From positions 372,001 through 436,000 of the forward strand of contig JAXGZG010000002.1 in NCBI GenBank assembly GCA_040771825.1: a DNA stretch of 64,000 bases, given 5' to 3'. Both the position numbers and the translations under genes were made by a program. Under the pieces are notes generated by a model. That model was given only the letters and a program-made list of their open reading frames with translations. It made no database searches and was not told the DNA's origin. This document shows, in pieces, positions 26,769 through 35,135 of this stretch (the first letter of the stretch is position 1; each line of letters starts with the position of its first letter). Origin of the DNA: JAXGZG01 sp040771825. Lineage in GTDB: Bacteria > Bacillota > Sulfobacillia > Fermentithermobacillales > Fermentithermobacillaceae.

Positions 26769-26809
26769 CCGGGGGTTCCGCTGTGAAGCCGGGGGACGGC
26801 GCTGTGAAG
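26769..26809 (+). repeat. tandem repeat, two copies of about 20 nt
   Basis: CCGGGGGTTCCGCTGTGAAG (26769-26788) is followed at once by a 21-nt variant of it (26789-26809) with ACGG replacing TTC. It lies in the 530-nt stretch 26570-27100, which holds no gene I can support. Confidence 0.6.
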
Positions 26810-26890
26810 TGTATATACGTACCTTATTGTGGAAGAGTTCCGGGTTCGTATGTAGCTGTGGCAGTACGGGCGGATTATGCAGCTACCACG

Positions 26891-26989
26891 GCTGTATTCA
26901 CCCCGCCAATCGGTCGGCTGTGACCGTATCTGAGGCGTCTATACCTCCGCTATAGCTGTATTCGCCCCGCGAATCCGGCCGCTGTGGCC
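26891..26989 (+). repeat. imperfect direct repeat, two copies of about 35 nt
   Basis: Copies at 26891-26925 and 26955-26989 both begin GCTGTATTC, continue CCCCGC then AATC, and end GCTGTG then CC. They are spaced 64 nt apart in the same non-coding stretch. The function is unknown. Confidence 0.55.
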
Positions 26990-27100
26990 ACATGTCAAGC
27001 GTGGCAGTGCCATACACAATACGGGGCTTCCCTATAGCTCACGCCCCCACAAGGACTCCCCCCTCCCAACGGCGAATAGTAAGGTTTGGCAGGTGATCCA

Positions 27101-27856
27101 ATGTCCAAACCTACCAGAAGGCCCTATGTTCACTTCGCCGAGGTGTATGACCAGATCATGGCCGATGTGCCGTACCGGCAATGGGCCGACTACATCCAAG
27201 GCGTATGGGCTAGGTTTTCTTTTGAGCCCAAGACTGTCCTAGACCTTGCATGCGGAACAGGCAACCTCGCGCTGCTTTTGGCCGAGAGAGGATACCAAGT
27301 TACCGGCGTAGATTCTTCTTCCAACATGCTCGAGGTGGCTCGAAGGAAAGCCAAGTCTTCCAGCCTCTACATAGACTTTGTGGAAGGCGACATGCGCTCC
27401 TTCTCCTTAGAACGTCCGCTTGACGCGGCGGTGTGCGTATTCGATAGCCTGAACTACCTTCTGGAGCCAGAGCACGTGCAATCTGCGTACAAGTCAGTAT
27501 CACAAGCCCTAGCGCCGGGCGGCCTCTTCATATTCGACGTAAACACTCCGGCCAGGCTTGCCGCCATCCCCAGCGAAACGAGCCTTATGGAAGGCCGCAA
27601 CCATTACGTAGTGTGGAGTGACCACTACGATTCCGCCAGGAAGTGGTGGAGCGTCAGACTCACAGGCTTCATAAAGCAAGGAGACTATTGGAGAAGGTTC
27701 GACGAGACTCACAGAGAAAGAGCCTTCCCTTTGGATGATCATAGAAAGTGGCTTCAAGAAGCCGGGTTCGCCGTACTCGGCGCGTACCATTCCACCACCT
27801 TCTACCCGGCATCGGAGGACACCTCCAGAGCCTATTTCGTGACAGAAAAGGAATGA
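27101..27856 (+). CDS. class I SAM-dependent methyltransferase
   Basis: A 251-residue cytoplasmic enzyme. The SAM-binding motif I is VLDLACGTGNLALLLAERG, followed by VTGVDSSSNMLEVARRK (motif II) and AVCVFDSLNYLL, then LAPGGLFIFDVNT. Proteins of this type methylate small molecules or cofactors, but no substrate can be read here. ATG 27101 has AGGTG at 5 nt; the frame is open to 27086. It is followed 44 nt later by the M24 peptidase gene and probably shares its transcript. Confidence 0.88.
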   Translation: MSKPTRRPYVHFAEVYDQIMADVPYRQWADYIQGVWARFSFEPKTVLDLACGTGNLALLLAERGYQVTGVDSSSNMLEVARRKAKSSSLYIDFVEGDMRSFSLERPLDAAVCVFDSLNYLLEPEHVQSAYKSVSQALAPGGLFIFDVNTPARLAAIPSETSLMEGRNHYVVWSDHYDSARKWWSVRLTGFIKQGDYWRRFDETHRERAFPLDDHRKWLQEAGFAVLGAYHSTTFYPASEDTSRAYFVTEKE

Positions 27857-27900
27857 GACCCGCCGTTTCGGATACAACCTACATTAAAGAGGAGGTAACC

Positions 27901-29028
27901 ATGAACAAAGAACGCTGGCAAAAGCTCGTTGACGAACTCCAGAAGGAAGGGCTTACGGGGATCGCCCTGATGCCCGGTCCCAACCTTTTCTACATGACAG
28001 GGCTTCGGATGGGCCTTTCTGAAAGGCCGACCATGTGCGTAGTTGAAGCTTCAGGTAAGGCGACATTCCTTATGCCCAAGCTAGAGAGAAGCAAGGGCGA
28101 GAAGTACTCTGCCTACCTTCTGGACAGGGGAGTAGAGATTGAATTTGCTGTAGACTCGTTCTCAGACGAAGAAGGCCCCATAGAAGCTTTCAAGCGGGTA
28201 TTCCAGGATAAGCAAGGTAAGTGGGCACTTGAGTACACTGCCGCAAGGATGCTAGAGTATTCCCTCATGAAGGACGCCATGGGAGACTTCCCCTTCGTGG
28301 ATGGGGTTCAGGTTATGAAGCACCTTCGGATTCAGAAGGACGAGGCAGAAATAGAGAGCCTGCAGAAAGCCTGCGCCTTGTGCGACCTGGGAGTCGATAT
28401 TGCCCGGAGGCTCCTTGTCCCAGGGAAGGCTGCCACTGAAGTTGTCCCAGAGGTAGAGAAGGAACTCAAGAGAAAAGGCGGAGAAGCCGTATTCATGGCC
28501 CTTGCCACCGGCCCCGATACCGCCGTGCCCCACGCCGGCACAACAAACACCCCTGTGGCCGAGGGCGATCCCGTATGGCTAGACCTTTGCGTGCAGGTGG
28601 AAGGATACTGGGGCGACGTCACCCGGAGCTGGGCGATAGGGAAACTTTCTGACGAGATGCGAAAAGTTTACGAGGTAGTCCGAGAAGCCCAGGATCACTG
28701 CCGAAAGAATGCCAAGCCTGGCATGACAGGGGCAGAGGTAGACGCATTGGCCAGAGACGTAATCGCCTCCTACGGCTACGGCGACCAATTCCTTCACAGG
28801 ACCGGGCACGGCCTTGGGTTGGAAGTCCACGAAGAGCCCTACATCGTAGCCTATAACCACGTGCCTTTGGAGGTTGGTACCACCTTCACCATCGAGCCCG
28901 GCATCTATATCCCTGGCAAAGGCGGAGTGAGAATCGAGGACGACGTAGTGTTGGTGCCCGGGGGCTGCAAGAGCCTTACAGTGTATCCCAGGAACCTGAT
29001 CGATGACGATCCTAAACTGGTGGTGTAA
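27901..29028 (+). CDS. M24-family metallopeptidase (Xaa-Pro aminopeptidase type)
   Basis: A 375-residue peptidase with the creatinase/prolidase fold. The C-terminal catalytic domain carries the five metal ligands: two Asp in VWLDLCVQVEGYWGDVTRSW, His in HRTGHGLGLEVHE, Glu in FTIEPGIYIP and Glu in GVRIEDDVVL. The N-terminal 130 residues are the creatinase-like domain. It probably removes N-terminal residues before proline in cytoplasmic peptides. ATG 27901 follows GAGGAGG. The next gene starts 6 nt after its stop, so it forms an operon with the M16 pair. Confidence 0.93.
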   Translation: MNKERWQKLVDELQKEGLTGIALMPGPNLFYMTGLRMGLSERPTMCVVEASGKATFLMPKLERSKGEKYSAYLLDRGVEIEFAVDSFSDEEGPIEAFKRVFQDKQGKWALEYTAARMLEYSLMKDAMGDFPFVDGVQVMKHLRIQKDEAEIESLQKACALCDLGVDIARRLLVPGKAATEVVPEVEKELKRKGGEAVFMALATGPDTAVPHAGTTNTPVAEGDPVWLDLCVQVEGYWGDVTRSWAIGKLSDEMRKVYEVVREAQDHCRKNAKPGMTGAEVDALARDVIASYGYGDQFLHRTGHGLGLEVHEEPYIVAYNHVPLEVGTTFTIEPGIYIPGKGGVRIEDDVVLVPGGCKSLTVYPRNLIDDDPKLVV

Positions 29029-29034
29029 CCTAGT

Positions 29035-30363
29035 TTGAACCACGAGCATTCTAGTGGCCGGTTCCAGGCGATGAGTCTGGAACCGGGCATTACATACTAC
29101 TACTTGCCAGACGACAAGTGGAAAACACTCTCCATGAACGTATTCTGCAAGGTCCCCATAGCAAGGCACACGGTTACCCCAATAGCCCTAGTGCCCAGGC
29201 TAGCCAAAAGGGGTACTGTGAACCTGCCTTCCCTGCGGGATCTCTCTAGGCGCCTCGAGGACATGTATGGGGCTGGGTTTGGGGCAGACGCCAGCAAGGT
29301 TGGCCCTATGCAGGTGGTTCGGTTCGGCATGAGCCTGCCGTCCCCCGAGTTCATAGAAGGCATTGGGGATGAAGGGGCCTTTGCAGACGGAGTGAATCTC
29401 GGTGAGGCCATGTCCTTTATCTGGGATGTGACTTCCAAGCCGTATCTTGAAAACGGCGCGTACCCAGAAGATCGCTTTGAGATCGAGCGGGAAGAGCACC
29501 GCCGGGACATTCTGGGTATCATCAATAGACGCCCAAGGTATGCCACAGTGCGTCTAGTTGAAGAAGTCTCTAAGGGAGACCCTAGCGGCCTTCCGGCCTG
29601 GGGCACTCTGGAAGACCTTGGAAGCATCGGGCCCAAGGATACCTGGGATGTTTGGGCAATGTCCCTCTCTCGATCTGACATAAGCATCTATGCTATCGGG
29701 AAGGGCGTCAGGGAACTTGGAGACATACTGGCTAACACCGAACTGGATTTCCCCAACATGAGGGCCCTTGCCCAAGACCGTGACGGTGAGAGGCTGGCTC
29801 CGCCTGCTCCGCCCAAGGAACTTATGGAAGTGGAGGAGCATCTGCCCGGAGAGCAGACTATTCTCTGCATGGCCTTCTACACTGGGATCACAGAAAACGA
29901 TCCCCGCTTGCCTGCTCTCACCTTCTTCGACGGCATCCTAGGCGGCTTTCCTCACTCCAAGCTCTTCGTCAATGTCAGAGAGAAAGAGCACCTTGCCTAC
30001 TTTGCCGATTCCAGCCTAAACCCCTGGCGGGGCATGGTCATGACAGTGGCGGGAGTAATGGACCCCAGCAGGCAAAAAGCCCGAGATCTTGTGAGTCTGC
30101 AGGTGGAAGCCATGAAGAAGGGCGATATTACCGCCGACGAGATTGAAAACACCAGGGCAGGGCTGCTCCGCCGTTACCGTTCCGAAAGCGACTCTCAAGC
30201 GGCCTTGGTCAGGCGCTTTCTATCCCAGGAAATCATGGGAGGCCCCGCCACCGAAGAGGAACTCGTGGACCAGGTGATGCGGGTCACCAAAGACGACATC
30301 GTTGAAGTAGCCAACTGTGCCGAACTCAAGGCAGTTTACACTCTTCGGGCTAAGGATGATTAG
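29035..30363 (+). CDS. M16-family peptidase, non-catalytic partner (YfmF type)
   Basis: A 442-residue M16 peptidase homologue without the HxxEH zinc motif. Conserved family patterns remain, such as GRFQAMSLEPGITYYYLPDD and FFDGILGGFPHSKLFVNVREKEHLAYFADSS, the latter with the substrate-binding Arg/Tyr region. M16B enzymes work as dimers of an active and an inactive subunit, and the next gene supplies the active one. Bacillus YfmF/YfmH are the likely counterparts, associated with modification of elongation factor P. The start is uncertain: TTG 29035 has no clear SD, and ATG 29071 is an alternative. Confidence 0.85.
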   Translation: MNHEHSSGRFQAMSLEPGITYYYLPDDKWKTLSMNVFCKVPIARHTVTPIALVPRLAKRGTVNLPSLRDLSRRLEDMYGAGFGADASKVGPMQVVRFGMSLPSPEFIEGIGDEGAFADGVNLGEAMSFIWDVTSKPYLENGAYPEDRFEIEREEHRRDILGIINRRPRYATVRLVEEVSKGDPSGLPAWGTLEDLGSIGPKDTWDVWAMSLSRSDISIYAIGKGVRELGDILANTELDFPNMRALAQDRDGERLAPPAPPKELMEVEEHLPGEQTILCMAFYTGITENDPRLPALTFFDGILGGFPHSKLFVNVREKEHLAYFADSSLNPWRGMVMTVAGVMDPSRQKARDLVSLQVEAMKKGDITADEIENTRAGLLRRYRSESDSQAALVRRFLSQEIMGGPATEEELVDQVMRVTKDDIVEVANCAELKAVYTLRAKDD

Positions 30364-30365
30364 CT

Positions 30366-31727
30366 GTGGACGCACTAGTTAACGAAACGCTGCGAGAGCA
30401 AATCTACTGTGAATCCGTGGGCGGACTCCAGGTGTTCGTTCTCCCCAAGAAGGGCTTTAGGCGCAAGTACGCCGAGATGTTCGTCCACTACGGCTCAAAC
30501 GACAACGCTTTTATCCCGCCAGGCGAAACCCAACCAGTTGAGGTTCCCGCCGGAATCGCACACTTCATGGAGCACAAGATGTTCGAGAAGCCCTGGGGCG
30601 AGGCGTTCTCCGCCTTCGCCAAACTGGGGGCCTCGGCCAACGCCTACACCAGCAACAACTACACTTCATACCTTTTCTGGACCCTGGAGAACTTCCAGGA
30701 TTGCCTGAAACTTCTCATGGACATCGCTTTCACCCCGTACTTCACTCCCGAGTCGGTGGCCAAGGAACAAGGCATTATCGGACAAGAAATACGCATGTAC
30801 GATGATGACCCGGGGTCGCGCCTAATGCGGGAAACCATGGAGGCTTTGTACTCAAAACATCCTGTGAGGCTCGATGTGGCAGGCACCCAAGATTCCATAT
30901 CCCAAATCGACGCCGAACTCCTGTACCTTTGCCACAGTAGTTTCTACCGTCCTGCCAACATGAGCCTTTTTGTGGCAGGCGATTTTGCCAGGGAAAGCGT
31001 AGTTGGGGCTGTGGAAGACGCTTTGGCGTCCTTAAACCTGCCCTGTTCCAGCGGGTCGGCACCGAGGGCCGCGGCAGACCCTTCAGGAGGACAAGGAGCC
31101 GTAGTTTCTGCCGATGACCAAGTGCCCAAACGCTTGCGCCCACAGGAACCTCCCCAAGTTGGCGGCAACAGGGAGATTATCTTGCCCGTGCCTATCCCCT
31201 TGGTCCAGGTTGCTTGGAAACTAGAGCCGCCCGGTGAAGATGGCCGGCAGCTTGTGGCTTTGGAAATGGCGACATCGATTCTTCTGAACATCCTGTTCGG
31301 CAAAAGTTCCAGGTTCTTCACGGAGATCTACGAAGACGGGCTTGTAGACGATCTGAGCTCAGCGCACGAAGGCTGGCCTGACTATGCTTTTGCCACTGTG
31401 GTTGCCCAAAGTTCCTCCCCTGAGGAACTTGCCCAAAGGATCTGGGCTGAGGTTGAGGGAGCCAAGAACGGCGCCCGCCGAAGGGAACTAGAGGAAGATT
31501 TCTTGCGAAGCAAGAAAGCCTCAGCCGGAAGATATGTCACCCTTTTCGACTCTTTGGACACCGTAGGCGAGATGCAAGTGCACCTCCACCATGTGGGGCA
31601 GGACATCTTCTCCTACGGGAAGATTTTGGAGAGCCTCCCTTTCGACCTTGTTCTAGAGAGCCTTCAGGGACTTCGGAGAGATCGTTCGGTTCAGGTTGTC
31701 GTGAGGGACGGCCCGAAGAGAAAGTAG
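30366..31727 (+). CDS. M16-family zinc peptidase, catalytic subunit (YfmH type)
   Basis: A 453-residue peptidase. The inverted zinc motif HFMEH occupies residues 66-70, with the distal glutamate in the following helix region. FFTEIYEDGLVDDLSS in the C-terminal half is the usual substrate-binding segment. A Ser/Gly/Ala-rich insert at about 225-260 separates the halves and may be a flexible linker. GTG 30366 begins 2 nt after the stop of the non-catalytic partner, so the two subunits are translated together. It is the Bacillus YfmH counterpart. Confidence 0.9.
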   Translation: MDALVNETLREQIYCESVGGLQVFVLPKKGFRRKYAEMFVHYGSNDNAFIPPGETQPVEVPAGIAHFMEHKMFEKPWGEAFSAFAKLGASANAYTSNNYTSYLFWTLENFQDCLKLLMDIAFTPYFTPESVAKEQGIIGQEIRMYDDDPGSRLMRETMEALYSKHPVRLDVAGTQDSISQIDAELLYLCHSSFYRPANMSLFVAGDFARESVVGAVEDALASLNLPCSSGSAPRAAADPSGGQGAVVSADDQVPKRLRPQEPPQVGGNREIILPVPIPLVQVAWKLEPPGEDGRQLVALEMATSILLNILFGKSSRFFTEIYEDGLVDDLSSAHEGWPDYAFATVVAQSSSPEELAQRIWAEVEGAKNGARRRELEEDFLRSKKASAGRYVTLFDSLDTVGEMQVHLHHVGQDIFSYGKILESLPFDLVLESLQGLRRDRSVQVVVRDGPKRK

Positions 31728-31773
31728 AAGGGTGGAGCAAAACGCCGGGGCGTGGGGGAAGGAGCAATCGGAA

Positions 31774-33297
31774 ATGCCCGTAGAGATTGACGGCAAGCCC
31801 AAGAGCCTAGCCCATATCGTTGCTGTGGCCAAAGGGCGCGAAAACGTAGTCATCCCAGAAACTGCTAGAGAGAATATGGTCCGTTCCCGGCAGGTGGTTG
31901 AGGAAATCATCGCCCAGGGAAGAAGCGTATACGGTGTCACAACGGGCTTTGGCAAATTCGCCGATGTCCCTATATCCAAGGATGCCGTGCGGGCCTTGCA
32001 GAAGAATCTGGTCATGAGCCACGCAGCAGGGACAGGAGAGCCTTTCACAGCGGAAGAAGTCAGAGCGGCCATGTTCTTGCGGGCAAACGCTCTTGCCAAA
32101 GGAATGTCCGGCGTGCGGCCTGTAGTCGTGGAGACCTTGGCGGCGATGCTCAACAAAAGAGTAACGCCCGTGGTGCCGCAAAAAGGCTCTGTGGGTGCCA
32201 GCGGAGACCTGGCACCCTTGGCTCACGTGGCTTTGGTCATCATAGGCATGGGACAGGCTTACTATGGGGAACATGATGAACCGCTTGAGGCAGTCGACGC
32301 CATGGCAAAGGCGGAAATCGGGATTCTGGATCTTGAAGCCAAGGAGGGCTTGGCTCTCACCAACGGCGTTCAGATGACCGCAGGAGTCTTGGCCATGTGC
32401 CTTGACCGCGGCCAAAGACTGGCTAAAACCGCCGACATCATCGCTTCTCTCACGGGACAAGCACTCTCTGTTATCCCCGACGCCTACGACAAGGGACTCA
32501 TTGGGCTCAGGCCCCAGTATGGGGCAGAAGATGCGGCCCAAAACCTCAGAAGCCTACTCGCAGGGTCTGGGCTGGTCACTCGTCCGGGGGAGATAAGGGT
32601 ACAAGACCCCTATACGTTGCGGTGTATCCCCCAAGTCCACGGCGCCGTCAGGCAAGCCTTAAGCCACGTGACTTCTGTTCTAGAAACCGAAAGCGGGTCC
32701 GCCACAGATAACCCGCTGGTTCTTCCAGACGGGCGCGTCGTATCTGGCGGCAATTTCCACGGTCAGCCTCTTGGGGTGGCAGCCGATTACTTGGGCCTAT
32801 CTCTGTGCAGCCTAGGGAATATTTCCGAGAGGCGCATAGCCAAGCTCATGGACGGAAAATACGGCGCCCCGCCATTCCTCACACCTGAAGGCGGACTGAA
32901 TTCTGGATTGATGATCCTCCAGTACACCGCCGCGTCCCTTTGCTCTGAATGCAAGGTTCTTGCGCACCCTGCAAGCGTCGATACCATTCCCACTTCGGCG
33001 GATCAAGAAGACCACGTCAGTATGTGCACAATTGCCGCTAGAAAAGCCAGGGACATCTCTATCAATGTCGCAACTGTTCTGGCCATCGAGTATTTTGCGG
33101 CGTGCCAGGCGTTATACCTCAAGAGCGGCCTAGGGATATCTCCTGCAGGGCGCGTGGCCTACGACCTCCTGTGGACAGTGATCCGCCCCGTAGCCCAAGA
33201 CCGCCAGATGGCGCCAGAGATTGAAGCGGTACGCGGTCTCATCTTGTCAGATAGGATCCTGGAATCGGTTGACGGTGCGGTGGAGGGGCTTAGGTAG
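31774..33297 (+). CDS. hutH: histidine ammonia-lyase HutH
   Basis: A 507-residue cytoplasmic enzyme that removes ammonia from L-histidine to give urocanate, the first step of histidine breakdown. The MIO prosthetic group forms from Ala142-Ser143-Gly144 in VGASGDLAPLAH. Other family motifs are YGVTTGFGKFAD, TNGVQMTAG, VQDPYTLRCIPQVHG and GNFHGQPL. The start ATG 31774 has AAGGAG at 9 nt. A GTG at 31732 in the same frame has only a poor SD. It is followed by hutI; hutU (urocanase), which acts between them, is not in the window. Confidence 0.96.
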   Translation: MPVEIDGKPKSLAHIVAVAKGRENVVIPETARENMVRSRQVVEEIIAQGRSVYGVTTGFGKFADVPISKDAVRALQKNLVMSHAAGTGEPFTAEEVRAAMFLRANALAKGMSGVRPVVVETLAAMLNKRVTPVVPQKGSVGASGDLAPLAHVALVIIGMGQAYYGEHDEPLEAVDAMAKAEIGILDLEAKEGLALTNGVQMTAGVLAMCLDRGQRLAKTADIIASLTGQALSVIPDAYDKGLIGLRPQYGAEDAAQNLRSLLAGSGLVTRPGEIRVQDPYTLRCIPQVHGAVRQALSHVTSVLETESGSATDNPLVLPDGRVVSGGNFHGQPLGVAADYLGLSLCSLGNISERRIAKLMDGKYGAPPFLTPEGGLNSGLMILQYTAASLCSECKVLAHPASVDTIPTSADQEDHVSMCTIAARKARDISINVATVLAIEYFAACQALYLKSGLGISPAGRVAYDLLWTVIRPVAQDRQMAPEIEAVRGLILSDRILESVDGAVEGLR

Positions 33298-33349
33298 ACT
33301 AGGGGCATGGCATGGCCCGGAGGGTAGGATCTGGAAGGGGGAGTTGGAC

Positions 33350-34729
33350 TTGCAGCAAGAATCCCAAGGGCAGCCGAGAGGCGAATCCCGGCGCAAGGCG
33401 GAGCGCCCAGAAGCCAACTTGCTCATCACAGGCATCGGTCAACTGGTGACCATGGCGAGCCCAGAAGGCGCACCCAGGGGTCCCAAAAAAGGCAGGCACG
33501 CGCGGGAATTGGGTCTGATAGCCAACGCCGCAGTGGCATGCAAAGACGGGGTGGTCTTGGCCACTGGCAGCGAAGATGAGGTGCGCTCCCGGGTTGCTCT
33601 TGACCGTGACGCTGAGATTATGGACGCAGGCGGTAGGGTGGTTATCCCTGGTTTCGTGGATGCCCACACCCACTTGGTTTTTGGCGGGTGGCGTGCCAAG
33701 GAGTACGCCATGCGCTCGGAAGGTAAGTCTTATTTGGAAATTGCGTCGGCGGGCGGCGGCATCGCCAGCACCGTCAGAGCCACTCGTGGTGCCACTTTTG
33801 AGGACCTTTGCCAGAGGGCCCTGGGTTTTCTTGACCAGATGCTCCTCTTGGGCACAACGTCCTGTGAGGCCAAGAGCGGGTATGGGCTGGATCGCGAAAC
33901 CGAATTGAAGCAGCTTCAGGTGATGGCCCGGTTGGAGGAAGTGCATCCCATTACTCTGGTTCCTACATTTCTGGGGGCCCATTCAATTCCTCCAGAGTAT
34001 AAAGACCGCCGCCAAGAGTACGTTGCCCAGGTCATAGACATGCTTCCTGCCGTCAAGGGGCTTGACTTGGCCAAGTTCGTTGACGTTTTTTGCGATGCCG
34101 GGGCCTTCACTGTAGACGAGACCAGGGAAATCCTGAGCGCTGCCAAAGAATATGGCTTTGACCTCAAGATTCACGCTGATGAACTAGAGTGGACAGGCGC
34201 CACAGAACTTGGGTGCCGGTTGGGCGCAGCGTCTTGCGACCACCTCCTGAAAGTATCATCCCAAGGCATTGAGGCATTGGCGGAGAGAAACACCGTGGCA
34301 GTTTTGCTCCCGGCTACCTCGTGCTACTTAGGAGAACCCGGGGCGCCGGCTAGGGCCCTCCTAGATGCCGGGGCAGCAGTGGCTTTGGGTACCGACTTCA
34401 ACCCTGGCACCTCTACCGCCATGTCGGTCCCCCTGTGCATGACTTTGGCTTGCTCTGCGCTAAGAATGACGCCTGAGGAGGCATTGGTGGCAGCAACGTG
34501 GAATTCGGCATATGCCGGCGGTTTGGGTGGGAAGGCGGGTGGACTGATCCCGGGCTTCCAGGCAGACTTAGTCATGTTGGACGCCCAAGACTACCGGGAG
34601 ATCCCCTACAGGTTTGGGACAAACTTGGTCAGCACCGTGATCAAGGGCGGCAGTGTTGTTGTGAGGCATGGATCCATTTGCGAAGAAGCCGAACTAGGTA
34701 ACCATATAGGTGGGGTGATTGGAAGTTGA
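33350..34729 (+). CDS. hutI: imidazolonepropionase HutI
   Basis: A metal-dependent amidohydrolase that opens imidazolone-5-propionate to formiminoglutamate in histidine breakdown. The metal ligands appear in DAHTHLVFGGWRAKEY, THE-type residues follow in LGAHSIPPEY and KIHADELEW, and ALGTDFNPGTSTAMS carries the catalytic aspartate. The start is uncertain: TTG 33350 follows GGGGGAG at 6 nt, and TTG 33344 is close. The frame is open into hutH, but the upstream extension would overlap it by 77 nt. The first 60 residues are basic and poorly conserved. Its stop overlaps the next start by 4 nt. Confidence 0.94.
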   Translation: MQQESQGQPRGESRRKAERPEANLLITGIGQLVTMASPEGAPRGPKKGRHARELGLIANAAVACKDGVVLATGSEDEVRSRVALDRDAEIMDAGGRVVIPGFVDAHTHLVFGGWRAKEYAMRSEGKSYLEIASAGGGIASTVRATRGATFEDLCQRALGFLDQMLLLGTTSCEAKSGYGLDRETELKQLQVMARLEEVHPITLVPTFLGAHSIPPEYKDRRQEYVAQVIDMLPAVKGLDLAKFVDVFCDAGAFTVDETREILSAAKEYGFDLKIHADELEWTGATELGCRLGAASCDHLLKVSSQGIEALAERNTVAVLLPATSCYLGEPGAPARALLDAGAAVALGTDFNPGTSTAMSVPLCMTLACSALRMTPEEALVAATWNSAYAGGLGGKAGGLIPGFQADLVMLDAQDYREIPYRFGTNLVSTVIKGGSVVVRHGSICEEAELGNHIGGVIGS

Positions 34730-34968
34730 GTCATAACGAACCTAGATCAAGACGGCCCAATGAGGGTGATCTTGAGAAGGCGCTGGAGCCCCGGTTCCGG
34801 GAGTACGAGGAGTGGCGGGCCGCCCAGTTAGAAGGTCAGCCTCAGGGCACAAGCCAGGCTTCGGAGCCTCCCAAGCAGGAGAAGAAGGGTTTCGGCAAGA
34901 TGGACATTATCTTTCTAATTCTTGGAGTGGCCGTTGCCATGCTGTGGAAGCAATGCTCCGCCAAGTAG
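34726..34968 (+). CDS. small tail-anchored membrane protein, 80 residues
   Basis: The N-terminal 55 residues are charged and proline-rich, and the C-terminal 22 residues form one membrane helix (KMDIIFLILGVAVAMLWK). I do not recognise a family. TTG 34726 overlaps the hutI stop (TTGA), indicating coupled translation, with GGTGGGG upstream. The tail-anchor layout suggests a small membrane-associated helper, but its role is unknown. A 167-nt gap without further genes follows before the formate ligase. Confidence 0.6.
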   Translation: MSHNEPRSRRPNEGDLEKALEPRFREYEEWRAAQLEGQPQGTSQASEPPKQEKKGFGKMDIIFLILGVAVAMLWKQCSAK

Positions 34969-35135
34969 GTCTGCGGCCCAAAGCGCCCGAGCACGGGTTT
35001 GGCCATGACTGAGGCCAGATGGTTGTCAAGCAAAATCAGGTACCAATGTGGTATTCTTGTGGATGTGGACAAGTAGGCCAAAGGACCTCGTAATTGGGGG
35101 CCAAAAGGGCTTAGGCTAAAGAAGGGGGTCATCTA

